From Halapricum hydrolyticum (GTDB taxonomy: Archaea; Halobacteriota; Halobacteria; Halobacteriales; Haloarculaceae): a stretch of DNA of 64,000 bases. Within the stretch, counting starts at the first letter, position 1; each line of letters begins with the position of its first letter. Below, piece after piece: positions 8,466 through 16,972 of this stretch. The notes beneath the pieces are model-generated. The model searched no databases, had not been told where the DNA came from, and worked only from the letters and a program-made list of their open reading frames with translations. The stretch covers positions 118,171-182,170 of the forward strand of contig NZ_JAOPKC010000004.1 in assembly GCF_025517535.1 (NCBI RefSeq), in the 5' to 3' direction. A program made the position numbers and the translations under genes.

Positions 8466-9980
8466 TCAGCCTTCGAGTTCCTCGCGCAACAGGCCGTTGA
8501 CCTCGCCGGGATCCGCCGAGCCGCCGGTCTTCTGCATGACCTGCCCGACGAGGAAGTTGATCGCGCCGTCCTCGCCGCTATGGTAGTCCTCAACGGCGTC
8601 GGGGTTTTCCTCGATCGCTTCTTCGACGGCTTCCTGGACCGCGTCGCCGGAGGTCTTGCCCAGCCCCTCCCGGTCGACGATCGTCTTCGGATCGTCGCCG
8701 TCGTCGAGCATTCCCCGGAGGACGGTCTCGCGAGCGTTTTTGGCCGTGATCTCTTCCTCGGCGACCAGTTCGACCAGCGTCGCGATCTCCTCGAGGCGGT
8801 CCTCGATGTCGGTCACGTCCATGTCGCGGTAGTTCAACTCGCCCAGTAGGTTGTCGGCGACCCACGTCGCCACCAGATCGGCGTCGTACTCGCGTGCGAG
8901 TTGCTCGTAGAAGTCCGCGACCTGTTTCGTCGAGGTCAGCTTCGAGGCTGCCTCCGCGCTGAGTCCGTACTCCGCCTGGAAGCGCTCCCGGCGGGCGTCG
9001 GGCAGCTCCGGGATCTCGATTTCGTCTTTCCAGTCGCTGACCTGTAGCGGAGGAAGATCGGCCTCCCGGAAGTAGCGGTAGTCTTTCTCCTCTTCCTTCG
9101 AGCGCATCGCGACGGTGTTGCCGTGAGTCTCGTTGAAGTGTCGCGTTTCCTGTGCGACTGCACGGCCGGACTCGAGTAGCTTCTTCTGGCGCGAGGCTTC
9201 GAAGGACAGCGCCTGCTCTGCGCCCTTGTGACTGGAGATGTTCTTGACCTCGGTGCGGTTTGCTTCCTCCAGCACGTCCTCGTCGATCTCGCCGTCGGCG
9301 TCCACGTCCTCGGCGTCGACGACCGAGAGGTTCGCGTCGATCCGCAGGCTTCCGTCACGAGTGGGGTCGAACACGCCCAGATACTCCAGGACTTCCTCGA
9401 GCTTTTCGAGGAACGCCCGCACCTCGGCCGGATCGCGGAAGTCCGGCTCGGTGACGATCTCCATCAGCGGCGTCCCCGCGCGGTTGTAGTCGATCAGCGT
9501 GTAGTCGGCTCGATCGATCGAACACGTCCGGGCTTCCAGGCTCTCGGTCCCCTCGCGGACGTGCTTGATCGAGCCGGGATCCTCTTCGAGGTGGGCGCGC
9601 CGGATCCCCACCGATCGGCGCTCGCCCTCGTGGCCGAACTCCAGAACGCCGTCCTGGCAGATCGGGGCGTCGTACTGGGTGATCTGGAAGTTCTTCGGCA
9701 GGTCGGGGTAGTAGTAGTTCTTCCGGTGGAAGGCCGTCTCCTCGGGAATCGAGGCGCCGATCGCCTTGCCGACCTTGACGGCGGCCTCGACCGCCCCCTC
9801 GTTGAGCACCGGCAGCGCGCCGGGGAGCCCGAGACAGACGGGACAGGTGTTGGTATTGGGTTCCTCGGCGGGTTCGGTCGAACAGCCACAGAAGATCTTC
9901 GTGTCCGTCTCCAGCTGGACGTGGACCTCCAGACCGATGACGACCGCCAGGTCGCGTGATTCGGCGGCTTGCGCAGTCAT
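8466..9980 (-). CDS. gatB: Asp/Glu-tRNA(Asn/Gln) amidotransferase subunit B
   Basis: Subunit of GatCAB, which converts misacylated Asp-tRNA-Asn or Glu-tRNA-Gln to the correct amide form. It is 504 residues, standard for GatB: cradle domain starting GLEVHVQLET, a Cys-rich zinc site (FCGCS...CPVC), NRAGTPLMEIVTEPD and HNTVAMRSKEE-type motifs, and the C-terminal YqeY-like tail domain (INFLVGQVMQKTGG). GatA and GatC are not in the window, as is common in haloarchaea. Downstream of the rimI-like gene on the same strand. Confidence 0.96.
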   Translation of the reverse strand: MTAQAAESRDLAVVIGLEVHVQLETDTKIFCGCSTEPAEEPNTNTCPVCLGLPGALPVLNEGAVEAAVKVGKAIGASIPEETAFHRKNYYYPDLPKNFQITQYDAPICQDGVLEFGHEGERRSVGIRRAHLEEDPGSIKHVREGTESLEARTCSIDRADYTLIDYNRAGTPLMEIVTEPDFRDPAEVRAFLEKLEEVLEYLGVFDPTRDGSLRIDANLSVVDAEDVDADGEIDEDVLEEANRTEVKNISSHKGAEQALSFEASRQKKLLESGRAVAQETRHFNETHGNTVAMRSKEEEKDYRYFREADLPPLQVSDWKDEIEIPELPDARRERFQAEYGLSAEAASKLTSTKQVADFYEQLAREYDADLVATWVADNLLGELNYRDMDVTDIEDRLEEIATLVELVAEEEITAKNARETVLRGMLDDGDDPKTIVDREGLGKTSGDAVQEAVEEAIEENPDAVEDYHSGEDGAINFLVGQVMQKTGGSADPGEVNGLLREELEG

Positions 9981-10091
9981 TACACCCGATTCGGGGTCGT
10001 GGGGCTTATGGGTAACGAACAGTGTTCCCGCATCGATTCGGCAGCGCCTGAACGGATCGACGGCCCGCTCGCGGCGATCGAAGGCGGTCGA

Positions 10092-10577
10092 TCAGCGAAC
10101 GAGCACGAACGCGTCCTCGCCGTCGTCGTAGTAGTTGGGGATCGTCCGTAGGTGTCTGAACCCGAAGCGCTCGTACAGCGACCTGGCGCGCTCGTTGCCG
10201 GCCCGGACCTCCAGCTTTACCGAACTGACGCCCACGTCGTCGAGGGTAGCAAGCGCCCGCCCGAGTAGCAGTGAACCGACGCCCTCTCCCCGCCGGTCGG
10301 GGTGGACCGCCAGATCCTTGACGTGACCCAGCGGCTGGCCGTGATTCGGAACGGTGTCGGCGACGACGTAGCCGACGATTCCGGACTGACCGGGTTCGTC
10401 GGGACCGCCGACTTCCGCCACCAGGAAGCCCGGCGAGGCGAGGAACTGCTCGAACGCCGAGTAAGGCCACGGCTGGGGAAACGACGCCTGTTCGATCCGG
10501 AAGACCGCGAGCAAGTCCGTACGCGCGGCCTGGCGGACAGTCGGCTCCAGCGCGTCGGTCGGTGCCGTCGTCGTCAC
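10092..10577 (-). CDS. rimI: RimI-like N-terminal acetyltransferase
   Basis: GNAT enzyme of 161 residues, likely acetylating protein N-termini with acetyl-CoA. It shows the RimI pattern: FRIEQASFPQPWPYSAFEQFL at the substrate side (about 24-44), LAVHPDRRGEGVGSLLL as the acetyl-CoA pyrophosphate loop, and KLEVRAGNERARSLYERFGF near the C-terminus. In archaea the homologue is broad-specificity (ribosomal S18-like and Met or Ala/Ser starts). It starts at the ATG at 10577 and lies between the RIO-like kinase and gatB on the same strand. Confidence 0.9.
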   Translation of the reverse strand: MTTTAPTDALEPTVRQAARTDLLAVFRIEQASFPQPWPYSAFEQFLASPGFLVAEVGGPDEPGQSGIVGYVVADTVPNHGQPLGHVKDLAVHPDRRGEGVGSLLLGRALATLDDVGVSSVKLEVRAGNERARSLYERFGFRHLRTIPNYYDDGEDAFVLVR

Positions 10578-10686
10578 AATCTCGATTTACGAATCCCGCG
10601 TGTTTATGTCTAACGACCGTGAAAATAGCAGAATAGCCGACACCCTGGCCACAAAGTTCTTGAATACCGCCGTCCAAGCCGAGCGT

Positions 10687-10730
10687 GCACCCAGTTTTGG
10701 GTGCCACCCCCCACCCCCCACCCCCTCTTT
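10687..10730 (-). promoter_or_regulatory. Hairpin plus G-rich tract after the RIO-like kinase
   Basis: Read on the minus strand, 45 bp past the kinase stop there are G runs of 5, 6, 6 and 2 separated by single Ts (10704-10725), then a perfect 7-bp stem (GCACCCA with TGGGTGC, 10687-10704) with a 4-nt loop. The G-tract could fold as a G-quadruplex in the RNA. The position, between the kinase stop and the rimI start, fits a transcript 3'-end or processing signal. Confidence 0.45.
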
Positions 10731-10774
10731 CCGTTTTCTCTGTCCGTATGCAGCGCGTCGCCCGCACCCACCGG

Positions 10775-11599
10775 CTACGCTGAACTGTCTGGCTCTCCGT
10801 CCCGAGTCGCTACCTTCTCCAGCTCACCGTTCAGGGCGCGGGCGTCGAAGCTGTGATCGGGCCGGATATTGACGAAATCCAGAAAGTCTTCGGCGGCCAA
10901 CAGCGTCTCATCATCACAGACGGCCGCAGCTGCCGCGACCGCGTCACTGGCTCCGATGATCGGCTCCAGCACCGCCAGTGCACACGCGACGTCGTAGGCG
11001 CGCGCGTCCTGGATCCGCCGCTCGTCGACGGCCGTCGCGTCGATAAAGTACAGTTCGCCCCGCGAGAGGAGGACGTTCTCCGCCCGGAGATCGCCGTGGG
11101 CGAAGCCCGCTTCGTGCATCTCTGTCAGCCACTCGAACAGCGGCGCCGCGTGGGCGCGCACGTCTCCGACCGGAGCGTCGTCCAGCGTGATGAACTCCGG
11201 GAGGTACTCCATGACGACGACGCCCAGACCGTCGTGTTCGAACGCTTCGATCGGGCGCGGGACGTTGATCCCGAGTTCGCGCATCTGCCGAGCCGCGGCC
11301 AGTTCGTGGTCAGCCATCTCCGCCGGCGTCGAAAAGTGCTCGAAAAAGCCCTCGGAACCGCTGGAGAACGCCCCGAGGTTGCGCCCGGCTGTCAGCAACG
11401 CGTGTACCAGCGAGTGCTGGCGGGAAATGGCCTTGACGAAATACTGATCGTCGAGCACGAACGGTGCCGACAGCCAGTTGTTCCCGTCCAGCAGCTCGAT
11501 GTGACCGACCGACTGTCCGTGGCGCTCGGCGACCGCCTGTGCGACCGATTCCAGTCGCTCCCGGTCGATCTGTCCACGCAACAGCCGGCGAAAGGCCAT
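10775..11599 (-). CDS. RIO-like serine/threonine protein kinase
   Basis: Soluble kinase-fold protein of 274 residues from the ATG at 11599 (the frame is open to 11623). Motifs: a catalytic loop HGDLRAENVLL (HxDxxxxN form) and a metal-binding FIDATAV in place of DFG, both typical of RIO/Bud32-type minimal kinases. The N-terminal DGNNWLSAPFVL region is an unusual phosphate-binding loop, and KAISRQ supplies a candidate Lys. It belongs to a haloarchaeal RIO-like family distinct from Rio1 and Rio2, whose substrates are not known. The minus-strand order is GNAT, kinase, rimI, gatB. Confidence 0.82.
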   Translation of the reverse strand: MAFRRLLRGQIDRERLESVAQAVAERHGQSVGHIELLDGNNWLSAPFVLDDQYFVKAISRQHSLVHALLTAGRNLGAFSSGSEGFFEHFSTPAEMADHELAAARQMRELGINVPRPIEAFEHDGLGVVVMEYLPEFITLDDAPVGDVRAHAAPLFEWLTEMHEAGFAHGDLRAENVLLSRGELYFIDATAVDERRIQDARAYDVACALAVLEPIIGASDAVAAAAAVCDDETLLAAEDFLDFVNIRPDHSFDARALNGELEKVATRDGEPDSSA

Positions 11600-11657
11600 A
11601 CGTGGTCTGGGTGTTCGAACCAATTAGCAGTTGCGTCCTCGCGCGAGAGCGTGCCGA

Positions 11658-12176
11658 TTAGAACTCCTCGGCTAACAACCCGTACCGGATCACGTCGATG
11701 CGCTCCCCGCGTACGTACGCCTGCTCGCGCAGGACGCCCTCCTGCTGGAACCCGACCTTTTCGAGGACGCGCTGGGACGCGGGGTTGTTCTCGTAGACGT
11801 TCGCCATGATCTTGTGGAGGCGACGGTCCTCGAACCCATACTGGACCAGCCGGCGGGTGGCGTCGGTGGCGTAGCCGTTGCCCTGGGCCTCGGGATCGAT
11901 CATGTATCCGAGTTCGGCCAGGCCCCACGTCTCGTTGAATCGGTTGAGCCCGATCGTCCCGACGCGCTCGCCGTCGGCGCAAACGATGAGGTCGACGCTG
12001 TCCTTGTCGGTGTCTTCGATCCATTCGCGCTCTTCGGCCTCGGTCAGCGGCTCGACGCTCGCCAGCGACGGCCAGACGTCGGGATGATTGATGAGCCGCT
12101 GGAGGAACTGTACGTCGTCTTCGCCCTGCGGATGCAGCGTCACGTCCTCGCCACGGAGGAATACGGGACCGGGCAT
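11658..12176 (-). CDS. RimJ-type GNAT acetyltransferase
   Basis: 172 residues from the ATG at 12176, where the family start (FLRGEDVTLHP) begins; the frame is open upstream but the extra N-terminus looks non-coding. It has the RimJ/RimL arrangement: LGYMIDPEAQGNGYATDATRRL as the acetyl-CoA binding loop and ENNPASQRVLEKVGFQQEG at the C-terminal side. Likely acetylates a protein N-terminus or small amine. It is the first gene of a minus-strand group, 58 bp ahead of the RIO-like kinase. Confidence 0.88.
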   Translation of the reverse strand: MPGPVFLRGEDVTLHPQGEDDVQFLQRLINHPDVWPSLASVEPLTEAEEREWIEDTDKDSVDLIVCADGERVGTIGLNRFNETWGLAELGYMIDPEAQGNGYATDATRRLVQYGFEDRRLHKIMANVYENNPASQRVLEKVGFQQEGVLREQAYVRGERIDVIRYGLLAEEF

Positions 12177-12290
12177 ACGTCGACAGTCGGCGGCGACCCC
12201 CTTCAGGATTGTCCGGGACTGTGACACTGTCGCACGGGCCGATGTATACGACACCCACACGCTTTTTCTCGTGCCGTGCAACCAACAGCT

Positions 12291-12746
12291 ATGCTCGAAG
12301 CGGGCGATCCAGCGCCGGACTTCTACTTGTCGGCGGCCAACGCTCCGGGTGCGGAGTACATGCTCTCGGCCGCGGCGGACGCCGGACCGGTAGTGCTGGC
12401 CTTCGTGCCCGATGACGAATCGGCAGCGCGGCCGCTGCTCGAAGCGCTCGCCGGCGTCGACTGGGCACAGGTCGTCGATCGCCTCAGCGTCTTCGGGATC
12501 GGTACCGATCCCGACGCGCTGGCCCGACTCGCCGAGGGGCTGCCGTTCCCGGTACTCCACGATCGCGGCGGCTACGTCACCGACCTCTACGGCGTCGGTC
12601 GAACGACTGGCGGACTCCGGCGGGCGCTCGTGGTCGCGGACCCGAGGTGTGTGATCCGCTTCGCGTGGGAGGTCAGCGACGCCAACGATCAGGTGCCACT
12701 CGACGAGCTTCAGTCGGCAGTCGTCGAGGCGACCGAGGGTTCATAG
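12291..12746 (+). CDS. Redoxin-fold protein lacking the peroxidatic cysteine
   Basis: 151 residues with the AhpC/TSA-like layout: GDPAPDFYL at the start, VVLAFVP strand, VFGIGTD, LPFPVLHDRGGYVTDLYGV and ALVVADPRCVIRFAWEV. In active peroxiredoxins a PxxxTxxC loop follows the first strand; here the matching stretch is VPDDESAARPLL with no Cys. The only Cys is near residue 125, in the strand before WEV. The fold is probably kept while peroxidase chemistry is lost, or another partner supplies it. Start at ATG 12291, not the GTG at 12276, because the family N-terminus begins there. It diverges from the GNAT gene. Confidence 0.72.
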   Translation: MLEAGDPAPDFYLSAANAPGAEYMLSAAADAGPVVLAFVPDDESAARPLLEALAGVDWAQVVDRLSVFGIGTDPDALARLAEGLPFPVLHDRGGYVTDLYGVGRTTGGLRRALVVADPRCVIRFAWEVSDANDQVPLDELQSAVVEATEGS

Positions 12747-12789
12747 CGACGGGACCGGCTCTTTTTGTAGTTGCCTGTGAAGGGCACGT

Positions 12790-13416
12790 ATGAACACGGT
12801 CGACCTTCCCGAGCCATCGAGCGGGGCTTCGACGAGCGTCGAAGCGGCGATCGCGACGCGTGCGAGCCGGCGCTCGTTCGCTGACGAGGCCGTCTCGCTG
12901 GACACCGTCGCGCAGTTGCTGTGGGCGGTACAGGGCGTCACACACGAACGGGACGGCGTCGACATGCGGGCTGCCCCGAGCGCGGGGGCCACCTTCCCGC
13001 TGGTCGCCGACCTCGAAGTCGCCCCGGGCGGCTGTGTGGATCTCGACCCTGGACTGTACCGCTACGATCCGGATCAGCACGCGCTCGAGCGCCGCCTGGA
13101 CGGGCCGATCCACGACGAACTCGCGGCGGCTGCGCTCGATCAGCCGGTCGTCGTCGATTCGCCCGCGGTCGTCGCGCTGTCGGCGGACTACAGCCGCACC
13201 ACAGGCCGGTACCCCGACCACGGCGAGCGCTATGTCCACATGGAGGCCGGCCACGCGGCACAGAACCTCCACCTGGTCTGTGAGGCCCGCGGACTGGGCA
13301 GCTGTCCGGTGGGTGCGTTCGACGACGAGGCGCTTGCGGACGTGCTGGCGCTCGAAGCGGTGTTCGAACCGCTGTACCTGCTGCCGTTCGGCCACCGGCC
13401 GGCCGACAGCGTCTAG
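12790..13416 (+). CDS. SagB/ThcOx family FMN-dependent oxidoreductase
   Basis: Nitroreductase-fold flavoprotein of 208 residues. The RASRRSFAD motif at the start binds FMN phosphate; LLWAVQGVTHE, RAAPSAGATFPL and AGHAAQNLHLVCEARGLGSCPVGAF are the SagB/ThcOx signatures. Family members oxidise azolines in peptide natural products or act as stand-alone nitroreductases; no cyclodehydratase or precursor peptide gene is nearby, so a stand-alone reductase is more likely here. It lies 43 bp before nth on the same strand. Confidence 0.88.
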   Translation: MNTVDLPEPSSGASTSVEAAIATRASRRSFADEAVSLDTVAQLLWAVQGVTHERDGVDMRAAPSAGATFPLVADLEVAPGGCVDLDPGLYRYDPDQHALERRLDGPIHDELAAAALDQPVVVDSPAVVALSADYSRTTGRYPDHGERYVHMEAGHAAQNLHLVCEARGLGSCPVGAFDDEALADVLALEAVFEPLYLLPFGHRPADSV

Positions 13417-13459
13417 CCGCTTTCGAACCTCTCAAGCCTCGGCCGTCCAAGGCCCTCCC

Positions 13460-14146
13460 ATGGGCGAGCCACTCGATTCTCGCGAGGCACAGGCGGCCGA
13501 GGTGATCGACCGACTCCACGAGGAGTACCCCGATTCGACCATCTCGCTGAACTTCTCCGACCGGCTCGAACTCCTCGTCGCGGTCGTGCTCTCGGCACAG
13601 TGCACCGACGAGCGCGTCAACGAGGTCACCGAGGACCTCTTCGAGAAATACGAGACCGCCGAGGACTACGCCGAGGCCAGCGAGGAGCAACTCGCCGAGG
13701 ACATCTACGGCGTCACGTTCCACAACAACAAGGGCGGGTATCTCAAGGGCATCGGGGAAATCCTGGTCGAGGAGCACGACGGGGAGGTCCCGGATACGAT
13801 GGCCGAGTTGACCGACCTGCCGGGCGTCGGGCGCAAGACCGCGAACGTCGTCCTCCAGCACGGCCACGACGTCGTTGAAGGGATCGTCGTCGACACGCAC
13901 GTCCAGCGGATCACTCGCCGGCTCGGCCTTACCGAAGAGGAACGACCCGAAGCGATCGAGAGGGATCTCGCTTCTATCGTCCCGCGCGAGGAGTGGCAGG
14001 CGTTCACTCACCTGTTCATCGACCACGGCCGGGCCGTCTGTACGGCACGGAGCCCCGACTGTGAAGTCTGCGTGCTCGAAGATATCTGCCCATCCTCGAA
14101 ACTGGACGGAGCAACTGATCTGGCGAGCGGCGAATCCTGGACGTGA
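13460..14146 (+). CDS. nth: Endonuclease III
   Basis: DNA glycosylase and AP lyase of base-excision repair, removing oxidised pyrimidines. The start is the ATG at 13460; the open frame begins much earlier, but that part is a shadow of the SagB-type gene. 228 residues. Helix-hairpin-helix LPGVGRKTANVVL contains the catalytic Lys, VDTHVQR the catalytic Asp, and the C-terminus has the [4Fe-4S] pattern C-x6-C-x2-C-x5-C. All key residues are present. It ends 36 bp before the convergent repeat-protein gene. Confidence 0.96.
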   Translation: MGEPLDSREAQAAEVIDRLHEEYPDSTISLNFSDRLELLVAVVLSAQCTDERVNEVTEDLFEKYETAEDYAEASEEQLAEDIYGVTFHNNKGGYLKGIGEILVEEHDGEVPDTMAELTDLPGVGRKTANVVLQHGHDVVEGIVVDTHVQRITRRLGLTEEERPEAIERDLASIVPREEWQAFTHLFIDHGRAVCTARSPDCEVCVLEDICPSSKLDGATDLASGESWT

Positions 14147-14182
14147 GCGAAAAATAGCGTGATCGAGTAGTAACGCCGGTCG

Positions 14183-16972
14183 TTACAGAAGGGCTTCGAT
14201 AGCGCTCGTTGCGTTCGCGTCGTCGAGGTCGACGGTCACCTCAGCCATACCGATAGCCAGGTAACTGTCCGTCATCGGATCGACCGTCTCGGCATCTCCG
14301 TCAGCGTCGGGGTGGAGCCCGACGACGAGCGTTCCGGTTTCGGCGAGCGGTTCGTCGACCGTCATCGTCAGCCCGCTCGATTCGGGTTCGCTGACTTGCT
14401 GGAGACCGATTATCATCATGTCGCTGGAGGCGTTCGTGCCGTATACGGCGACGTAGAACGGTGGTTGTTCGTAGAACGCGTTCGCGACGGCGACAGTCGA
14501 TCCGTCACTGGTCTGGTCCTCGAAGGTGATCGACGCTTCGGGTGGCTGTTCGACCGCTTCGACAGTCACGTTAGCGGTGTCACTGGCGAGGATTGCCTCG
14601 GTGATCGGGTCAACCGTGCTAGCGTTGCCGTCCTCGTCAGGGTGGACGGCGGCGACTAGCATCTGATTCTCTTCGATCGGTTCCTCGAAGGAGACCGTGA
14701 GGTTACTCGTTTCGTTGTCGCTGACCTGCGCGGCACCGAGCAGCGTCTCGGGTTCACCGGTCTCGTTGTTCACCGTCCAGACAGCCCCGTAATAGGGCGT
14801 CTCATCGTTCGAGATATTTGCGATCGTGACGCTAGTGCCATCACTGGTCTGGTCCTCGAAAGTGACCGAAGCCTCGGGCGGCTGTTCGACCATCTCGACA
14901 GTCACGTTGGCCGTGTCACTGGCGAGAATTTCGTCAGCAACTGGATCGACCGTGCTGGCGTTACCGTCTTCGTCAGGATGGACGGCGGCGACTAGCGTCT
15001 GGTTCTCTTCGATCGGCTCCTCGAAGGAGACCGCGAGGTCACTCGTTTCGTTTTCGGCAACCTGTGTCGCCCCGAGGAGCGTCTCGGGTTCGCCAGTCTC
15101 GTTGTTCACTGTCCAGACAGCTCCGTAGTACGGTATCTCGTCGTTCGAGGCGTTCGCGATCGTAACGCTGGTGCCGTCACTGGTCTGGTCCTCGAAGGTC
15201 ACCGACGCTCCGGGCGGCTGTTCAACCATCTCGACAGTCACGTTGGCCGTGTCACTGGCGAGAATTTCGTCAGCAACCGGGTCAATCGTCTCTGCGTCGC
15301 CGTCTTCGTCAGGGTGGACGGCAGCCACGAGCGTCTGGTTCTCTTCGATCGGCTCCTCGAAATCGACCGTGAGGTCACTCGTCTCGTTGTCGCTGACCTG
15401 CGCGGCACCGAGGAGCGTCTCGGGTTCGCCAGTCTCGTTGTTCACCGTCCAGACAGCCCCGTAATAGGGCGTCTCGTCGTTCGAGATATTTGCGATCGTG
15501 ACGCTGGTGCCGTCACTGGCCTGGTCCTCGAAGGTTACCGACGCTTCGGGTGGCTGTTCGACCATCTCGACAGTCACGTTGGCCGTGTCACTGGCGAGAA
15601 TTTCGTCAGCAACTGGATCGACCGTGCTAGCGTTGCCGTCCTCGTCAGGGTGAACGGCAGCCACGAGCGTCTGGTTCTCTTCGATCGGCTCCTCGAAGGA
15701 TACAGTGAGGTTACTCGTTTCGTTGTCGCTGACTTGAGCGGCACCGAGCAGCGTCTCGGGCTCTCCAGTCTCGTTGTTCACCGTCCAGACAGCCCCGTAA
15801 TAGGGCGTCTCGTCGTTCGAGATGTTTGCGATCGTGACGCTAGTGCCATCACTGGTCTGGTCCTCGAAAGTGACCGAAGCCTCGGGCGGCTGTTCGACCA
15901 TCTCGACAGTCACGTTAGCGGTGTCACTGGCGAGAATTTCGTCAGCAACCGGGTCAATCGTCTCTGCGTCGCCGTCTTCGTCAGGATGGACGGCGGCGAC
16001 TAGCGTCTGGTTCTCTTCGATCGGCTCCTCGAAATCGACCGTGAGGTCACTCGTTTCGTTTTCGGCAACCTGTGTCGCCCCGAGGAGCGTCTCGGGTTCA
16101 CCGGTCTCGTTGTTCACCGTCCAGACAGCCCCATAGTAGGGCGTCTCGTCGTTCGAGATGTTTGCGATCGTGACGCTGGTGCCGTCACTGGTCTGGTCCT
16201 CGAAGGTTACCGACGCTTCGGGTGGCTGTTCGACCATCTCGACAGTCACGTTGGCCGTGTCACTGGCGAGAATTTCGTCAGCAACTGGATCGACCGTGCT
16301 GGCGTTACCGTCTTCGTCAGGATGGACGGCGGCCACGAGCGTCTGGTTCTCCTCGATCGGTTCCTCGAAGGAGACCGTGAGGTTACTTGTCTCGTTCTCA
16401 GTAACCTGTGTCGCCCCGAGGAGCGTCTCGGGTTCACCAGTCTCGTTATTTACCGTCCAGACAGCCCCATAGTAGGGCGTCTCGTCGTTCGAGATGTTTG
16501 CGATCGTGACGTTGGTGCCGTCACTGGTCTGATCCTCGAAGGTGATCGATGCTTCGGGCGATGTCGCCTCGCCGAAGATCGCCACTTCGCCACGCATCCG
16601 CGTCTGCACGCTGATGATACTATCCTCGCTCACCTGATCGGACCCGACGTCGAAACTGATCTGCTCCGTCTCTCCCGGGTTGAGTGCCCAGGGTCGATAC
16701 TCGATCAGTTCACCGTCAATACGGAGTTCGACCGCCTGGATCGCTGGCTCCGCTCCGGGATTGTCGATGTCGGCGGTGACAGTGACGTTCTCACCGTCCT
16801 CGACGCTCAAATTCGAGACGTTGAACGAGTCGTTCGTCTGATTCAATGCTGTCTGGGCTGCGTTCTGCTCGCTGGCGACGTCCGCCGCGAGTACAGTGCC
16901 CGTCAGTGTCGCTACTCCGATCGCAAGGAAAATCACGACTGCTGATGTGCGTTTTACTCTGTCTTCTATCAC
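14183..16972 (-). CDS. Secreted protein with seven tandem DUF7282-like domains
   Basis: 929 residues: an N-terminal hydrophobic segment (about 10-30, ending TVLAA) as signal peptide or anchor, a unique region (about 31-140) resembling a CARDB-like beta domain (VEDGENVTVTADIDNPG), then seven tandem 112-residue domains. Units 1-6 are nearly identical (starting ASVTFEDQTSDGTSVTI); unit 7 has diverged and ends the protein. The family name DUF7282 is assigned from the ITFEDQTSDG start and HPDxDGD end, typical of this haloarchaeal domain. N-x-S/T sequons are dense (NVT, NIS, NET, NQT), fitting a glycosylated surface protein. No anchor at the C-terminus. Function unknown; adhesion or surface structure is a guess. 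A minus-strand TATA-like CTTTACATA lies at 17011-17019. Confidence 0.88.
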   Translation of the reverse strand: MIEDRVKRTSAVVIFLAIGVATLTGTVLAADVASEQNAAQTALNQTNDSFNVSNLSVEDGENVTVTADIDNPGAEPAIQAVELRIDGELIEYRPWALNPGETEQISFDVGSDQVSEDSIISVQTRMRGEVAIFGEATSPEASITFEDQTSDGTNVTIANISNDETPYYGAVWTVNNETGEPETLLGATQVTENETSNLTVSFEEPIEENQTLVAAVHPDEDGNASTVDPVADEILASDTANVTVEMVEQPPEASVTFEDQTSDGTSVTIANISNDETPYYGAVWTVNNETGEPETLLGATQVAENETSDLTVDFEEPIEENQTLVAAVHPDEDGDAETIDPVADEILASDTANVTVEMVEQPPEASVTFEDQTSDGTSVTIANISNDETPYYGAVWTVNNETGEPETLLGAAQVSDNETSNLTVSFEEPIEENQTLVAAVHPDEDGNASTVDPVADEILASDTANVTVEMVEQPPEASVTFEDQASDGTSVTIANISNDETPYYGAVWTVNNETGEPETLLGAAQVSDNETSDLTVDFEEPIEENQTLVAAVHPDEDGDAETIDPVADEILASDTANVTVEMVEQPPGASVTFEDQTSDGTSVTIANASNDEIPYYGAVWTVNNETGEPETLLGATQVAENETSDLAVSFEEPIEENQTLVAAVHPDEDGNASTVDPVADEILASDTANVTVEMVEQPPEASVTFEDQTSDGTSVTIANISNDETPYYGAVWTVNNETGEPETLLGAAQVSDNETSNLTVSFEEPIEENQMLVAAVHPDEDGNASTVDPITEAILASDTANVTVEAVEQPPEASITFEDQTSDGSTVAVANAFYEQPPFYVAVYGTNASSDMMIIGLQQVSEPESSGLTMTVDEPLAETGTLVVGLHPDADGDAETVDPMTDSYLAIGMAEVTVDLDDANATSAIEALL
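14540..16555 (-). repeat. Six near-identical 336-bp tandem repeats
   Basis: The reference string CTGGTCTGGTCCTCGAA recurs (with single changes) with CGAA at 14521, 14857, 15193, 15529, 15865, 16201 and 16537, a strict 336-bp period (112 codons) with no indels. The first position belongs to the diverged seventh unit. Two half-unit variants alternate between copies, giving a partly dimeric 672-bp pattern. Confidence 0.92.

Noticed and set aside
12860..13459. Extended start for endonuclease III giving a 428-residue protein
   Set aside because: The extra part is an out-of-frame reading of the SagB-type gene; endonuclease III is complete from 13460.
14540..16555. CRISPR-like array of repeats
   Set aside because: Units are 336 bp, contiguous, and one open coding frame; there are no spacers.
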